A stretch of 64,000 bases of DNA from NCBI GenBank assembly GCA_004431415.1, contig QPMI01000599.1:220859-284858 (forward strand). The letters are read 5' to 3'. Below, piece by piece: positions 51,795 to 62,765 of the stretch. Source of the DNA: Cyanophora paradoxa (lineage: Eukaryota > Glaucocystophyceae > Cyanophorales > Cyanophoraceae). The notes under the pieces were generated by a model that did no database searches, had not been told where the DNA came from, and saw only the letters and a program-made list of their open reading frames with translations. The position numbers and the translations under genes were made by a program. How positions within the stretch are numbered: position 1 is the stretch's first letter; the number at the start of each line of letters is the position of its first letter.

Positions 51795-54700
51795 ATGGAG
51801 CACGGGGTCGGCGGCTCCGCGGAAGTGAGCGTCCGAGTCGAGACCAAGTGCGCACTGCCGCGCACTGTTCGGCTGACCTGCGATCCGCGTGCGCGTTGCA
51901 CCCACAGCGCTCCTCCCGACGCGCGCGCGGCAGCGATCGGCAGTCGCCTTTCACGGCTTTCCGCGTCGTGACCGAGTTCGAAGGGATGCCGGCCGCTTTT
52001 GCCACGTCCGCCATCCTCGGCCGCTCACGCACCACGGTTCCCTCCCGCTCCGCGCCAGGCGCCGGCCCCGCTGGCCTCGGCTAATCAGCGGAGGGCCCCG
52101 GCAGGATTTTAACGAGTTCGTTCTCCGTGAGACTCTGGTGGCTGAGCTGGAGCGAGCACCCCCTGAGGTTCGCGCGATTGGACGGGGCGGGCTTCGCTAC
52201 GCGCGCACGCGCACGCGCGCTCCAGATCGGTTTGATCTGGCCTCATTTGAATCGCCAGGACCCCCAAAACATCGGCGCCGTATCCGTATATGAGGACCAC
52301 GCGAGCTACTTCGGTACCCCCCCCCTTTCCTCCCTCGAAGCCCCCCGACCGCCATCCGCCCCCCCCCCTCCCCCCCCCCCCCGCCCGCCCCCTCTCCACC
52401 GCCAGGCTACGTTCTGGAGAGCTACATGCTGCGTGCGACCCGCAGGCCCGCCCCCGTCCCATGCACCTGCAGCCCTCCTCCCGCCCTTCTGAACACCGAC
52501 CGCAGGCTTCCGGACGGGTCTGCGTTCGCGATTCGGGTACCCGTCGAGTGGGAGGGGGAGGCCTGGTCCGCGCCCCTACCCCTTCGCAGCTTCCGCTTTC
52601 GGCAATTAGAGTTCTTCACCTAACGGTACCCGCCCGGCATGCGCAGGACCCCACGGCGCTACCGGGAGAAGATTCGGGCCCTCTCCGCGTGGCACGTTGC
52701 CGGTACCCCCCGCGGCTGCCGGTGCGGCTACCCCCTCTCCTCGCCCGTACCTCCCCCCCCCCCCCCCCCCCCCCCCCCGGCCCGAGTCACCGAACCACCT
52801 GGATCACGCCTGAGCGCGGCGCTGTACCCCCAGGTTCACATACATCGGCCTTGAGAAGGCTTCCTTGATCTTCTCCTTCCTCCCCCTCTACGGCGCGCCA
52901 GTCCCCCCCTCCCTGACTCCCGCTCCCCCTCACGGTTTCTTTCTTTCGCCACAGCCGTGAGGCAGATTTTGTGCCGAATGGTGGCGAAGTACATCCTCCG
53001 AGTCCGCCGCGTCGTCTTGAAGGCACGCTCGCAGCTTCGGCGCCCCTTGCCTTGCTCTTTACTACTTCGCCCGACACTTGCTGCCCTCGTTTCTTGCGCT
53101 GACCGCCCCGCGTTTTCGCCCGCAGGAGTTCGCCAGCGATGGCTGCGCCGAGATTCGGCCCCAGCGCTCCTTCCTCTTTGCCTCGGGGAGCGCAGGGGTA
53201 CCCCTGCACTGGAGCAGCCGGGGGCTCTCGCGGTCCCTGGGGCTGTCCCCCGCTGACGAAGCCGGAGCGGAACCCTCCTCCCGATCGCCCTTCGTCCTTC
53301 ACTCCTGCGCCCCCCCGCGGCGCGCGCCGGGCGCGGCCACTCTACCCGTCCGGGAGGCGCGGGAGGCGCCGAAGGCCACGGAGCTTTTTTTCGACCTCGT
53401 CGGCATCGATCTCGAGGCCCGCCCCCCCCCCCCTCCCCCCCCCCCCCCCCCCCCCCACCCCGCCCTTCCCTTCCACCCCCCCCCCCCTCAAATCGGGCGC
53501 AGCGGCGGGCGAGCGAAGCCCCCTGGTCGCTGGATGGGGGCGCCTCCTGGGTCGCTCCTACCCCCCTCAGCCCAGACTCCCGCCCAAGACTGGACGACGG
53601 ATCGGATCTATCCAGGGCGGGGCAGGTGGGTACCCTCTCTCATACGAGGCTGCATCTCTGGCCGGCCCGACGCGAGTCGCCCGGTGGGCGGTCTCAGCTG
53701 TCGCGCTCTGACGGGTACGGTTCCTTGTTCCCCTCTAGGTGTTGCGGGCCGGGGCGAGGAGGTTACAAATGAGCACAAACCCCGCCGCCCTCAACATGGT
53801 AATCCCCCCCCCTCCCCCCCCTCCCCCCCCCTCCCCCTTTCCTTCCCCCTCCCCTTCCCCGCCTCCCACTCCGCCCCGAATCCGAATCAAAGAAACGGAA
53901 GAATCAGCCTATTAGACGTCCTAGGCAGTCGGCCGAGGCGTACCGTGATCCGGTACCCCGCCCCCCCGCCTCTGCCGGGCGCCCTCCATCGCCCGCCTTC
54001 ACTCTGCTCGTTCTCACGTCGACCCGCCTCGCGCGCGTGCGCACTGCGCAGTCCGCGGAGGCGTGCCGGGCCTCTCTGGAGCTGTCAATGCGGCTGGAAA
54101 CGATGTCGCTCGCCGAGTCCGTAGGGGGCCACGGCGGGGCGCGAGGAGAAGAGGGGGGCGAGGGGGAGGCAAGGGGCGAGACGTACCCCCCGGAGGTCGG
54201 CGCGGTGGGGGACATCGAGTTCGGACCGCAGCCGTTGGGCGACGACGCGAGCGGGTCCGACTTCGACGTACCCCCCTCGCTGCCCCGATCCGCCCTCACG
54301 CCCGGGGCCGCCCCCGCAGCTTCAACACGTACCTGAACGAGTTCCTGCCCGGCGCCGCGAAATTCTTCCCCGGGTGCGAACCGCGGATCATATGAGCCGC
54401 CCGGCGCCCTCGCTTCGCCTGGCGCCGCCGTCTCTCTGTGCCCCTCTTCTTCAGCTGAACGCCCCTTTGAATGTGCAGCGTACCCCTCAGCTTCGTCAGC
54501 ACCGTCCTCCGGGGTACTCGTTTTCCTCTCTTTCCCTTTTCCCCACCCACCCTCGCCCAAAACTCGACCCCCCCAGCTCACGTGCTCCCCATCTCTCGCC
54601 CTTAGAGAGCTGGCGGGCGCTGAAGGAGGAATCCAAAAAGGGGTACAGGATGCGGGCTGCGGACGCGAAGGAGCGCACGACCCCGACGCCGCCCGTACCC

Positions 54701-55618
54701 CCCCACGCCATCGTCGACGCCCCGCCCCCCGCCTACGTGGAAGATCCCAATTCCTCCAGAAAGGTCTGCGGTACCCGCCGCGGATCACTGTACCCCCCTG
54801 ATCGCCCCTCCTTTCGAAGTCGCGGGCGCGGCGCTGCTCGGATGCTCTGGCAGAGGATGAGGCAAGGACGCCCCGCCGGGTCTGTACCCCCCGGGAGAGT
54901 GCCCCCGGACCCTCTTCGAGGCCCCGAGCCCCCGCTGGGTCCGCCCTCCGACGCACTATTTAGAGTATCCCCCCTGGCCCTGCCGATGCGGCCGTCAGGG
55001 TTTCGACTTTCCTGAATATGCGGCTCGCGGACGCAATCAAATCCCAGCCCGGGTCAGCTGCGCCCCCCCGGGGCCCCCGCCCCGCCCGATCCTGCGCGCA
55101 CAGATCGAATCTCACTCTCTCCTCTCGCAGGGTACCCCTGGGACTGATCATCGATCGACTGAGGGGTACGCGCGCACTGATTCTTTCGGAGCAGCGGCTG
55201 CCCTCTAATTACTCTCCCCGCATGCGTAGCGGAGTGGGACTCGTCATCGGAAGCGTCGAGGGCGAGATTCGAACCCGTCTCTGCAGCCGCCGCCGCTGCG
55301 CTGGGCTTGAGCCCGCCCCCCCTTGGCCGGGCTTCCCCCATGAGGGTGGTTGACCAGTCTCCTGCCGCTCCCGCCCCCCACGGCGCTCAGCACCCCGCCG
55401 GTCCCGCCCCGGCCCCCAACCCAGAGCTCGTCCCACGCGGGCCAGATCGCAGCACGAGGCGGCCGTCGATCCAGCCCATCCTTCCCGTCCCCATCCCCGG
55501 GGCTCCGGCCCCGGCGATCCCCCCCCTGGTGTTTTCTCTAGATCTTCCCACGCCCCCGTCCGGGACGTCGAGCTCCGCCTCGAATCTGGCGACGTTCGGA
55601 GAGATAGCCTACAAGTGA
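51795..55618 (+). CDS. Multi-exon protein of unknown function
   Basis: I do not recognise the family. Supported exon translations include MEHGVGGSAEVSVRVETK, AFRVVTEFEGMPAAFATSA, DFNEFVLRETLVAELERAP, IGLIWPHLNRQDPQNIGAVS, VYEDHASYFG-YVLESYML, IGLEKASLIFSFLPLYGA, TELFFDLVGIDLEA, QRNGRISLLDVLGSR, CRASLELSMRLETMSLAESV, FNTYLNEFLPGAAKFFPG, SWRALKEESKKGYRMRAADA and a Pro/Ser-rich C-terminus (NLATFGEIAYK) ending TGA 55616-55618. The junction ...ASYFG|GTACCCC...CGCCAG|YVLES shows the GTACCCC splice form clearly. Introns carry the window's longest C runs (52753-52778, 53435-53456). Several exon borders between 52.5 and 55.3 kb are unresolved, and two genes rather than one remain possible. Confidence 0.45.
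52753..52778 (+). repeat. 26-bp C run
   Basis: Sense-strand poly-C in a probable intron; others at 53422-53433 and 53435-53456. Confidence 0.9.
55264..55286 (+). other. Antisense tRNA T-arm-like sequence before a CAG
   Basis: GAGATTCGAACCCGTCTCTGCAG: complement of a B-box-like word, followed at ten bases by a splice-type CAG in the 51795 gene. Confidence 0.45.
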
Positions 55619-55949
55619 AGGCCCCTGGGGCAGCGGTACCCGCCCCCGCCCTCTCCCCGTGCGCCCACGGCCCACAGCCATGCCTTTCTGTATGAAGACC
55701 TGTGACCGGCGGCCTGTATTAGAAGCATGAATATTATCGATAATCATCAGAATTCGAAGTATTTGCGTATTTAAGCTAAAGACAATGTATAGATCTGTCA
55801 TCTATCTATTGAGATTATATATATATAGCTATATATATTCGAGATTCACTGAGTCATTGAGCTATGAAGCCCCCGCTCATAGCGGTGTGGTTATCATACA
55901 CGCTTTTCATTTCATGCCTTCCGTGTTCGAATCGCCCTGCGATGAGAAT
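55619..55949. other. Intergenic AT-rich stretch
   Basis: No gene. Contains TATATATATAGCTATATATATTC near 55.82 kb and the word GTTCGAATCGCC at 55925. Confidence 0.4.
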
Positions 55950-56073
55950 CACGCCTTCGAATCCCGCCCGTTCCACATAATTCCGATCGATCATGCCCCA
56001 CCTTGCCTGTATACGCCCCCACAGTGCTGGAGTAGACTAGAGGCTGTGGCCGGTAATTCAAAAAAAAAAAAAA
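55950..56073 (+). repeat. Short interspersed repeat with poly(A) end, copy 2
   Basis: Identical to 16801-16910 up to the CCGGTAATTC end, then 14 A. Different 5' and 3' flanks indicate dispersal, not segmental duplication. Confidence 0.75.
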
Positions 56074-56084
56074 TATGAAGCCTT

Positions 56085-56160
56085 GAAGCTTGATCATGAT
56101 CATGACTCAGTGATGATGAAGCCATCATGGCATCATCATCCGATGATCGCTACATGGCAT
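56085..56160. repeat. ATG/CAT palindrome cluster
   Basis: TTGATCATGATCATGAC followed by repeated ATGATG/CATCAT words. Confidence 0.7.
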
Positions 56161-56555
56161 CTCGCTGTGCACGTGGAAGCTATAGCTACGGCTTGCGCCC
56201 GGTGAAATTACTCTAAGCTAGTCACTGAGTTCGTCCGACCCCGGAAGCCTTGAAGGACCACACGGAGCCTCGAGTTCCTACGGCTACGCGTATTAAAACG
56301 AAACTGCGATGCACTGTGGGAGATGTTTATCAGGCAACGAAAAGAAGAGAATAAGTAAGATGAAGAAAAGGCGAATAAGTTAGAATGCGCTGACGAATGC
56401 AATGATCTCTGTCTCTGAGGTGTAACAAATCAAAAAAAGTTACAATTAAGGAAAGGGAAATAGGGAAAACTCTTTATTCCAATCCGAGCGCGTCGCGCTC
56501 AGCGGCTCGCCAATGGACGTGAATTCGGGGCGAGCGTCGCAGCCGCGAAGGCGGC
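56161..56555. other. Intergenic stretch
   Basis: AT-richer sequence with no gene; probably the 3' flank of the following minus-strand gene. Confidence 0.4.
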
Positions 56556-59279
56556 TCACGTTTCGGACGAGCCCGAAGAAGCCCGTACCCGGGAGGAGCT
56601 CGCGACCGAAGGCCCCAGCTGGAGCCGCTCCGGCTCGGGGTACGGGTGCGCCGGCGTCGGCGCCGGGGCCGGCCCGGCGTGGGGGTCATAGCCCTGTTCG
56701 CCCCCGGGGCCCCCGAGGGGCCGGAGGGTGCGGGGGGAGCCGCCGGGCCCCGGCCTCACGCTGAGGAGCCCCGCCGCGCGGGGCGCGAGGGACGGCGAGC
56801 CCGGCCCCGGGCTGCGCGCCCCGGACGCCGGCGCGGGGCCCAGGGCGACCGCCGCCCGTGCCGCCAGCAGCGGGGAGACAGGCACCGGGCTCCGCGTCCC
56901 GGGGCTTCCGGCGCCGGACGCGTAGCCGGCGGACACGTGCGCGGGGACCGCGGTGCGGGGCGCGAGGGCGGGGAGGCCGGCCCGGCCGCCGGGCTGCGGG
57001 GCCCCGGGGTCGAGCCCGGGCTGCAGCTGCCCGCCCTGGGCCCGGGGGCGGGCCCCGTGCCGGCGAGCTCCTGCACCGTGCCCTGCAGACGGGGCCGGGG
57101 ACCAGTCAGGCCCAGGCCGGGCGGGGCGGGGAGGGGGAGAGGGGGGTACCTGGAGGGAGGCGAGCTGGCCGCGGACGCCCTCGAGGGCCTCCTCGAGCCC
57201 CTCCACGACCTCCCGCGACCTGCCGCCCCGCCCCGGCCCGCCCCCTCAGCCCCCCGCGCACTCTTTCGTTCGCGCCGCGCGCGCACCGGTGCGCCTCTCG
57301 GTGCAGGCCCGTCACCGTCTGCCGTTTGCACCCCGCATCAGCGGTGCGAGATCTAGAACGTCGGCGTGGGCCCGGAGGGTGCGGGGGAGGGCGGCTCGCC
57401 CGCTCGGTGACGGAGACGCGGTCGATGGCCTCCTGCAGCCGCGTCCGCGTCGTCTCCGCCTCCCGCGCCTGCGAGCGCGCCCCGCCGCGTGAGAGGGTGC
57501 GAGGTTCGAGTTCACAGGGGATGGAGGGCCCGGCCGGGGCGCGCCCGCTCCTGCTCGTTCTCAATGCGGGGGTCGGGCTGCAGCGGCACCGCGTCGGGGT
57601 CCATCAGCGTCCACAGGTTCAGCGCCCCGCCCGCCCCCGCCCCCGCCGGCCTCGCCGCCTTCGCGACCGGAGGCGGGGAGCCCGTACGCGCCGCCTCCGC
57701 CCTGAGCGACGCGCGCCGCTGCGCGGCCGGCGCCGCCTCAGCGCCGCCGCCGCGCGCGCGCAGGGCCTTCGCGCGTCACTCGGGCCGCGCGGGCGGGGTT
57801 CGATCAGGGGGCACCTCGTCGAGGCGCTGGGTGAGGCGCATGAGCTGCATGCGGAGCTCCTGCTGCACCGCCCCCGCCTCCTCCACCTGCCCCGAGGTCA
57901 CGATCGCGATCGAATCGCGAGGCTCGAGGGCGCTGCGCCGCCGGGCCGCCCGGCTTCGGATTCGCACCCGGGCGCTGCAGGCGGCGATGCGCTCCTCGAG
58001 CTCGCCGAGGCGCACGCCCTCGCGCCCCGCCCGCTCCGCCAGCTCCTCCCGCACCGCCCGCCCCGCCGCCTGCCCGCGCCGCGCGTCGGCGGGACTCGGG
58101 CCGGGGGCGGCGGGAAGGGCGGCGGCGCCGCGGCAAGACGGAAGCAAGCGAAATTAAAGCTGAAACAGAAAGGAAAGGGGAGGAGGAAAACAGGAAAATT
58201 GAAGAGAAGCGAGGAGGATGCGGAGCAGAGACAGCCGCAGAGGCTCGAGCTCGCACCTGCTCGGCGATGCGCTCGATGTGGCGCTGCAGGTCGGGCGCCA
58301 GGGCCCCGGCCGAGGGCTCCTCCGGGCCGCTCGGAGCCTGCCCGTGGCCCCCCGAGGCGGGGCCCGCCGCAACGCCCAGGCGCGCCTCCATCGCCGAGAG
58401 CCGCCCCTCGAGCCCCCCGAGCTGCAAACCGCGTACCCCCGTGAGATCGAATTCAGAAGAATTGATTGAAAATTTCGAGTACGGCACCTGCAGGCGGTGG
58501 GCGATGGCGCGGCGCTGCGACTCGAGCTCGACGCTCCGCAGCGCCCCGGCGGCCGACCCCGCCGCGTGCGAGACCGGCGGCCTCCCGTGCTCTCCCAGCT
58601 GCAATTTCGCAAATTAAATTAATGCGACGCCTCGCCCTATACGTTAAAACCGGCGAATCAATGTTAAAATTTGAGAAAGCAGAAGCTCACCCGCAACTCC
58701 AGGCGGGGCCTGAGCGGCGCGCTCGGGCTGCGGGCGCTGGCGGCGCCGCCGACGGCGGCAGCGGCCTGGGAGAGGCCGAGCTCGAGCGGCTGCGGCATCC
58801 TCGCCTCGACGGCCTCCAGCCGCACGGCGAGGTTCCCCACCGCCTCCAGGATCGCGTCGATGGCCCTCGCGCTCTGGATTTGAATGCGCATGCGCCGCTC
58901 GTATGAGATTCGACTAGATTAAAATCAATTCTACAGGTGGGATATCGAATCCGAGTGCGGATCCGCGCACCGCGGCATCGACATCGGCGCATGCGCCCGG
59001 CCCGGCGAAGCTTGGATTCGGGTCAGGGCCGCAGAGGCCGAGGTCGAGTAGGAGTGGGGCCGGCGCGGGCCCGCCGGCCGCCGGGCGCGACGTCGATGGG
59101 GGCGACTGCGGGGGCGTCACGGGGCTGCTGTCCGCCTTGCCGGCCCCGCGCTCGCGCCCGTCGACGTCGCGATCCCCGTCGGCCGGCGGCTCGCGATCGG
59201 GCCCCGGGGACGCGATCGCGAGGGCCCCTCCAGGGGCGCTCCACGGGCCGGCGGGGTTGGCGTTTAGAGGGGCCCGCAT
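56556..59279 (-). CDS. Coiled-coil protein of unknown function
   Basis: Start near 59279 (MRAPLNANPAGPWSAPGG), a disordered Asp/Pro-rich N-terminus, then small exons with heptad-like helices: RAIDAILEAVGNLAVRLEAV, EARMPQPLELGLSQAAAAV, ALRSVELESQRRAIAHRLQ, LGGLEGRLSAMEARLGVAA, DLQRHIERIAEQ, REELAERAGREGVRLGELEE, RIAACSA, EAGAVQQELRMQLMRLTQRL, AREAETTRTRLQEAIDRV, EVVEGLEEALEGVRGQLASL. The C-terminus is Ser/Pro/Gly-rich (ERLQLGPSVASSSRVRAS) and stops at TGA 56556-56558. The order suggests a rod-like, oligomerising protein; no motor, globular or membrane domain is visible. Exon boundaries fit GT-AG introns, several AT-rich. Confidence 0.6.
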
Positions 59280-60756
59280 GTGCACTAGTACTGAGCGCGC
59301 CCCCGGGAGGCGCAACTTGGCAAGGCTGCTCGCGCGTGCTCTGCAGCTGGTCCAGTGGACGTCGAAGCTCAGCGGCCTAAGCTTGGCGCGCGTCGCACGG
59401 CGGCGCTCGGCGCCAGAACTAGAAGCACGACGTCGACCCGCGACGCTTCAGCTGCGGCTGAGCAACGTGTGCTTCCCTGGGGCACACGCGCGCGCGCGCG
59501 GCCGGCGCCCCGGCTTACGCGTCAAGGTTGGCTGGAGGCCTAGGTTACGCGCGCTGCGGCTGTCAGACTGCAGCTGATGAGCGCCTTGGGGGCGCTGATG
59601 AGCGTGTTTAGAAGAGCCCCGCTTATTCTCCGGGAATATTAATCCGCCGGAGATGCGATGGTCGAAGTTCCTAAACACATGCACGGCGACTGCGCGCGCG
59701 CGCGTCTACTCGCCGTCCAGCGAAATCTAGAGTCACTGAGTAGGCTGCAGCCTGCAGTCTGCATTGCGCATGCCGCGCATGCTGCGCAGCGCTCAGCGGG
59801 AGTGCGGCCGCCGGCCGCGGGGCTAGGCTGGCTGTACAGCAGTGCTCTAGATCTAGTAGGCTAACCTACTAGGCTAGGATCGGAGCGCGCGGCGCGCGCG
59901 GCGCGCGCGCGTGCCATGATCAAGCTTAAGCCTGCTGAAGCTCATGCGCGCCATCATCGCCGCCAATGGCCCGCCATACGGTCGTGCCACGCGGTGCTCT
60001 TTGCGCTGCTCTCGTGATCCGATGATCACGGATTCACGTGCACGGTGACCAGCACGGGTTGAACATGAACGAGGCTGTACATGTGACGAGAGCATCACGA
60101 GGACCGATCAAGGCGCCTTGAAGCCTGTTGAAGGCGGTCACGAGGTCACAGGCTTTCGAATTTCGAAGAGGCGCACTGCGGCACTGGAAATTCTGGAATG
60201 GTTAGCAATGCTTATAATTAGCATTGGTTGCGGACTCCGGAGTCCGGATCCGGACTCCGGAGTCCGACCGTCGGACTCCGGCGGATCCCGGGGGCCGGAG
60301 CCTCCAACGTTAACCGCCGGATGGGGCAAGAGATATACATATACGCCAAATGACCGGTACCCGTCACTCGCTCGCAAGCTCCAACCTGGCTGTACCCCAT
60401 CGGGCCGGCCTTGGCTCAGCGCGCGGTGGCCAGCGCCGAGGCCGACGGACCGGCGCGCGACGGTGGCCGTGGCCGGGCGCCACGCCGCCACGTGCACATG
60501 CACGCTGGTGCATGGCGCGCCCGGCTGCAGCCCTGGTTGATCCGCGTGCGAAGCAATATCTAGATATATATGGGCCTGAGGCCTATAGCTAGGCCAGGGC
60601 AGCTCTGCATATGCATGCACGTGCATATGCGCATGCATCGCCATGGCCAGCGCTCTCGCGGCCGGCCGCGACGCTATGCGGCCATCGATATCCGCCATGT
60701 GCACGGCGCGCGGAAAAATTGAAGGTTGCGATTATTTAAAACGGAACTCCGAATTC
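59280..60756. other. Repeat-rich intergenic region
   Basis: No supported gene; open frames lack exon structure. Dense in palindromes: GCGCGCGGCGCGCGC (59.89 kb), GGACTCCGGAGTCC field (60229-60300), TGCATATGCATGCACGTGCA (60.61 kb), AATATTAAT (59.635 kb). Confidence 0.5.
60229..60300. repeat. GGACTCC/GGAGTCC palindrome field, second site
   Basis: Same alternating words as 26592-26812, here followed by CCGACCGTCGGACTCCGGCGG. Confidence 0.8.
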
Positions 60757-62660
60757 TTATCCCCGCGCGGGCCCTGGGAGGAGGCGGGCAGAGGGAAGGG
60801 AGCTCGCCGCGGCGGCCCGTGCGGCCGCCTCGGCGGCCTCGTCGCCCTCCAGCGCGCCGACCAGCGAGAGCCGCACCTGCGCGCGCCGCCTCGCTCGGGC
60901 AGGCCGCCCCTGGGGGGGGGGGGGGGGGGGGGGCGGCTGGCAGAGGGCAGGCACCTGGAGGGGCTCGAGGGAGCAGGCGGCGAAGGCGGAGAGCGAGGCC
61001 AGGCGGCCGCCGGCCAGGTCCTCGGGCCCACGGGACGCAGAGGCGCAGGCGGCGGGGCGGGGCGGCGGCGAGGGCGGCGGCGAGCGCCGCGGGGCCGCCC
61101 GAGGCGGGGTCGAGGTCGAGCCACGTCTCCAGCGCCAGGCGCCCGCCGGCGGCCGCCCTCGCGAGCCCGCCACCGCCGCCACCGCCCCCGGCGTCGACGG
61201 CTGCGAGTCTGCGGGGGATCGCGGTCGGCGCGCGGCACGGCACGGGCGACCGCGGGTCGGGGCGGCCGGCGCACTGAAGTACAGGTCGAGAACGAGCTTG
61301 GGGGACCGCTCGAGGGCCGCCCGCAGGCCCGCGAGCTGCTCCGCGAAGCGCAGGGGCGCCCCCTCGTCGCCGTCGGGGTACAGGTGCGGCGTACCGAGGC
61401 TCCGGAGGGCGGGGCAGGCGCCGAGGCACGCCACGTCGTCCGCCGAGACGGCGAAGTCGACCTGCTGGCGGGGTCGGATCCCGGGGTACGGCGAGCTGGG
61501 AGGAGGGCGGGGGGGGCGGACCATGAAGTACCCGTGGATCCTCTCGAGGGCGACGAGGCGGGGCAGGGCGCGGAGGGCGCCGGCGGTCAGGTCCGAGCTG
61601 AAGTGCAGCCTGCGGCGGGGCGTCGGGGCTCGCTCAGCGGGGGCCGGCGCCCCGGGGGGGACGGGGCCTCCGGGGGCGCACTCGCGCAGGGAGCGGGCGG
61701 CGGGCCCGGCGGCGAGGCCCGAGACCAGCGGCGCCGGGTCTTGCGGCCCGCACTTCACCTCCAGGCGCTCCAGCGCCGGCAGCGACGCCAGCGGCGCCGC
61801 GTCCCCGTACCCCCGCAGGAACAGCGAGGCCTGCCGGCGCCGAGAGAGCGGGCCTTCAGGAGGCGCGGAGGGCAGCGGCGGGCGGGCGGGCGGGCGGGCG
61901 GGCGGACCCGCTTGAGGCGTGGGAGGCAGCGGGCGATGGCGGACGAGGCCGCGGCGTCGGCGGTGCAGCAGTCGGGGAGGGCCAGGCTCTCCAGGTTGGG
62001 GAAGCCCCGCAGCTGCTCCCCAAGCCCCGCCGGCAGGCCGAAGCAGTCGAACGAGTAGTCGCCGCCGATGGCGAGGCTGCGGAGGAGCGCGCGGCCGGCC
62101 GCCGGGGCGCCGCTGGGCGGCGAGAGGGCGCCGAGGAGGTCGCCCGTGCAGGCGCTGCGCGAGCGGCGGCAGTCCACCTCGACGCTGCTGAGGCCGCCGC
62201 TGGCCGCCACGCACGCCGACACGAGGGCGAGCGCCGCCGCCCACGGGGTCCTTGCGATTGGCCGCTCCCAGCTCGATCCGAATTCGAAGCCGTAGCATTC
62301 GAATTCGTAGCTGCCGTACGTGCGGCCGCCGGCCGCGGCCGCCTCCTTCACGGCGGCGCGAAACGACGCGCCGGCCGCGACGCGGATCCATCGGCGGCAC
62401 GCGGAGGGATCGCCTGCTGAGCCCGCGGTGCGAGCGGTCTGCTCGCCCGGCTGGCGCAGAAGGCTAGCGAGCTGATCCGCGCGCTCGGGGCTCGAGCATG
62501 CGACATCCACGCGGCTCCAGACAACGGCCTCAATCGTCTCGCGGAAACGCCGGCACGCTCCGCGCGCTGCGGCGGCATTTTGCAAACCGAGGTGCTCGAG
62601 GACGAGCGAAAGGACGCCGTCGGGCAGCGTGTCAAACGCGCTTGGCGCCGGCACCTCCAT
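60757..62660 (-). CDS. F-box protein with leucine-rich repeats
   Basis: Start ATG 62660: MEVPAPSAFDTLPDGVLSLV, LEHLGLQNAAAARGACRRFR, a standard N-terminal F-box that would bind SKP1. The first exon is long and includes RWIRVAAGASFRAAVKEAAA, SSVEVDCRRSR, LLRSLAIGGDYSFDCFGL and FPNLESLALPDCCTADAAAS. Later exons continue leucine-rich units: LASLPALERLEVKCGPQDPA, LRALPRLVALERIHGYFM, CLGACPALRSLGTPHLYPDG, PKLVLDLYFSAPA, RLALETWLDLDPASGGPAAL, RLSLVGALEGDEAAEAAARA. Stop TAA 60757-60759. A 22-nt C run (sense) sits in an intron at 60912-60933. Likely recruits a substrate to an SCF ubiquitin ligase; the substrate is unknown. Confidence 0.82.
60912..60933. repeat. 22-bp G run in an F-box gene intron
   Basis: Poly-C on the sense strand of the minus-strand gene. 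Confidence 0.9.
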
Positions 62661-62765
62661 CCCGCACGCCTCGCTCACCGCTGGAGCTCTTCTTGGCGTC
62701 CAGGACTGAAGCTGCCTGTCCCCCTCTACCGAAACTTCCCCCCTCAGGCTCGCCTCGCCAAAGCA
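62661..62765. promoter_or_regulatory. Short bidirectional promoter region
   Basis: Only ~105 bp separate the start codons of the F-box gene (minus) and the predicted PPR gene (plus). No obvious TATA box. Confidence 0.45.
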
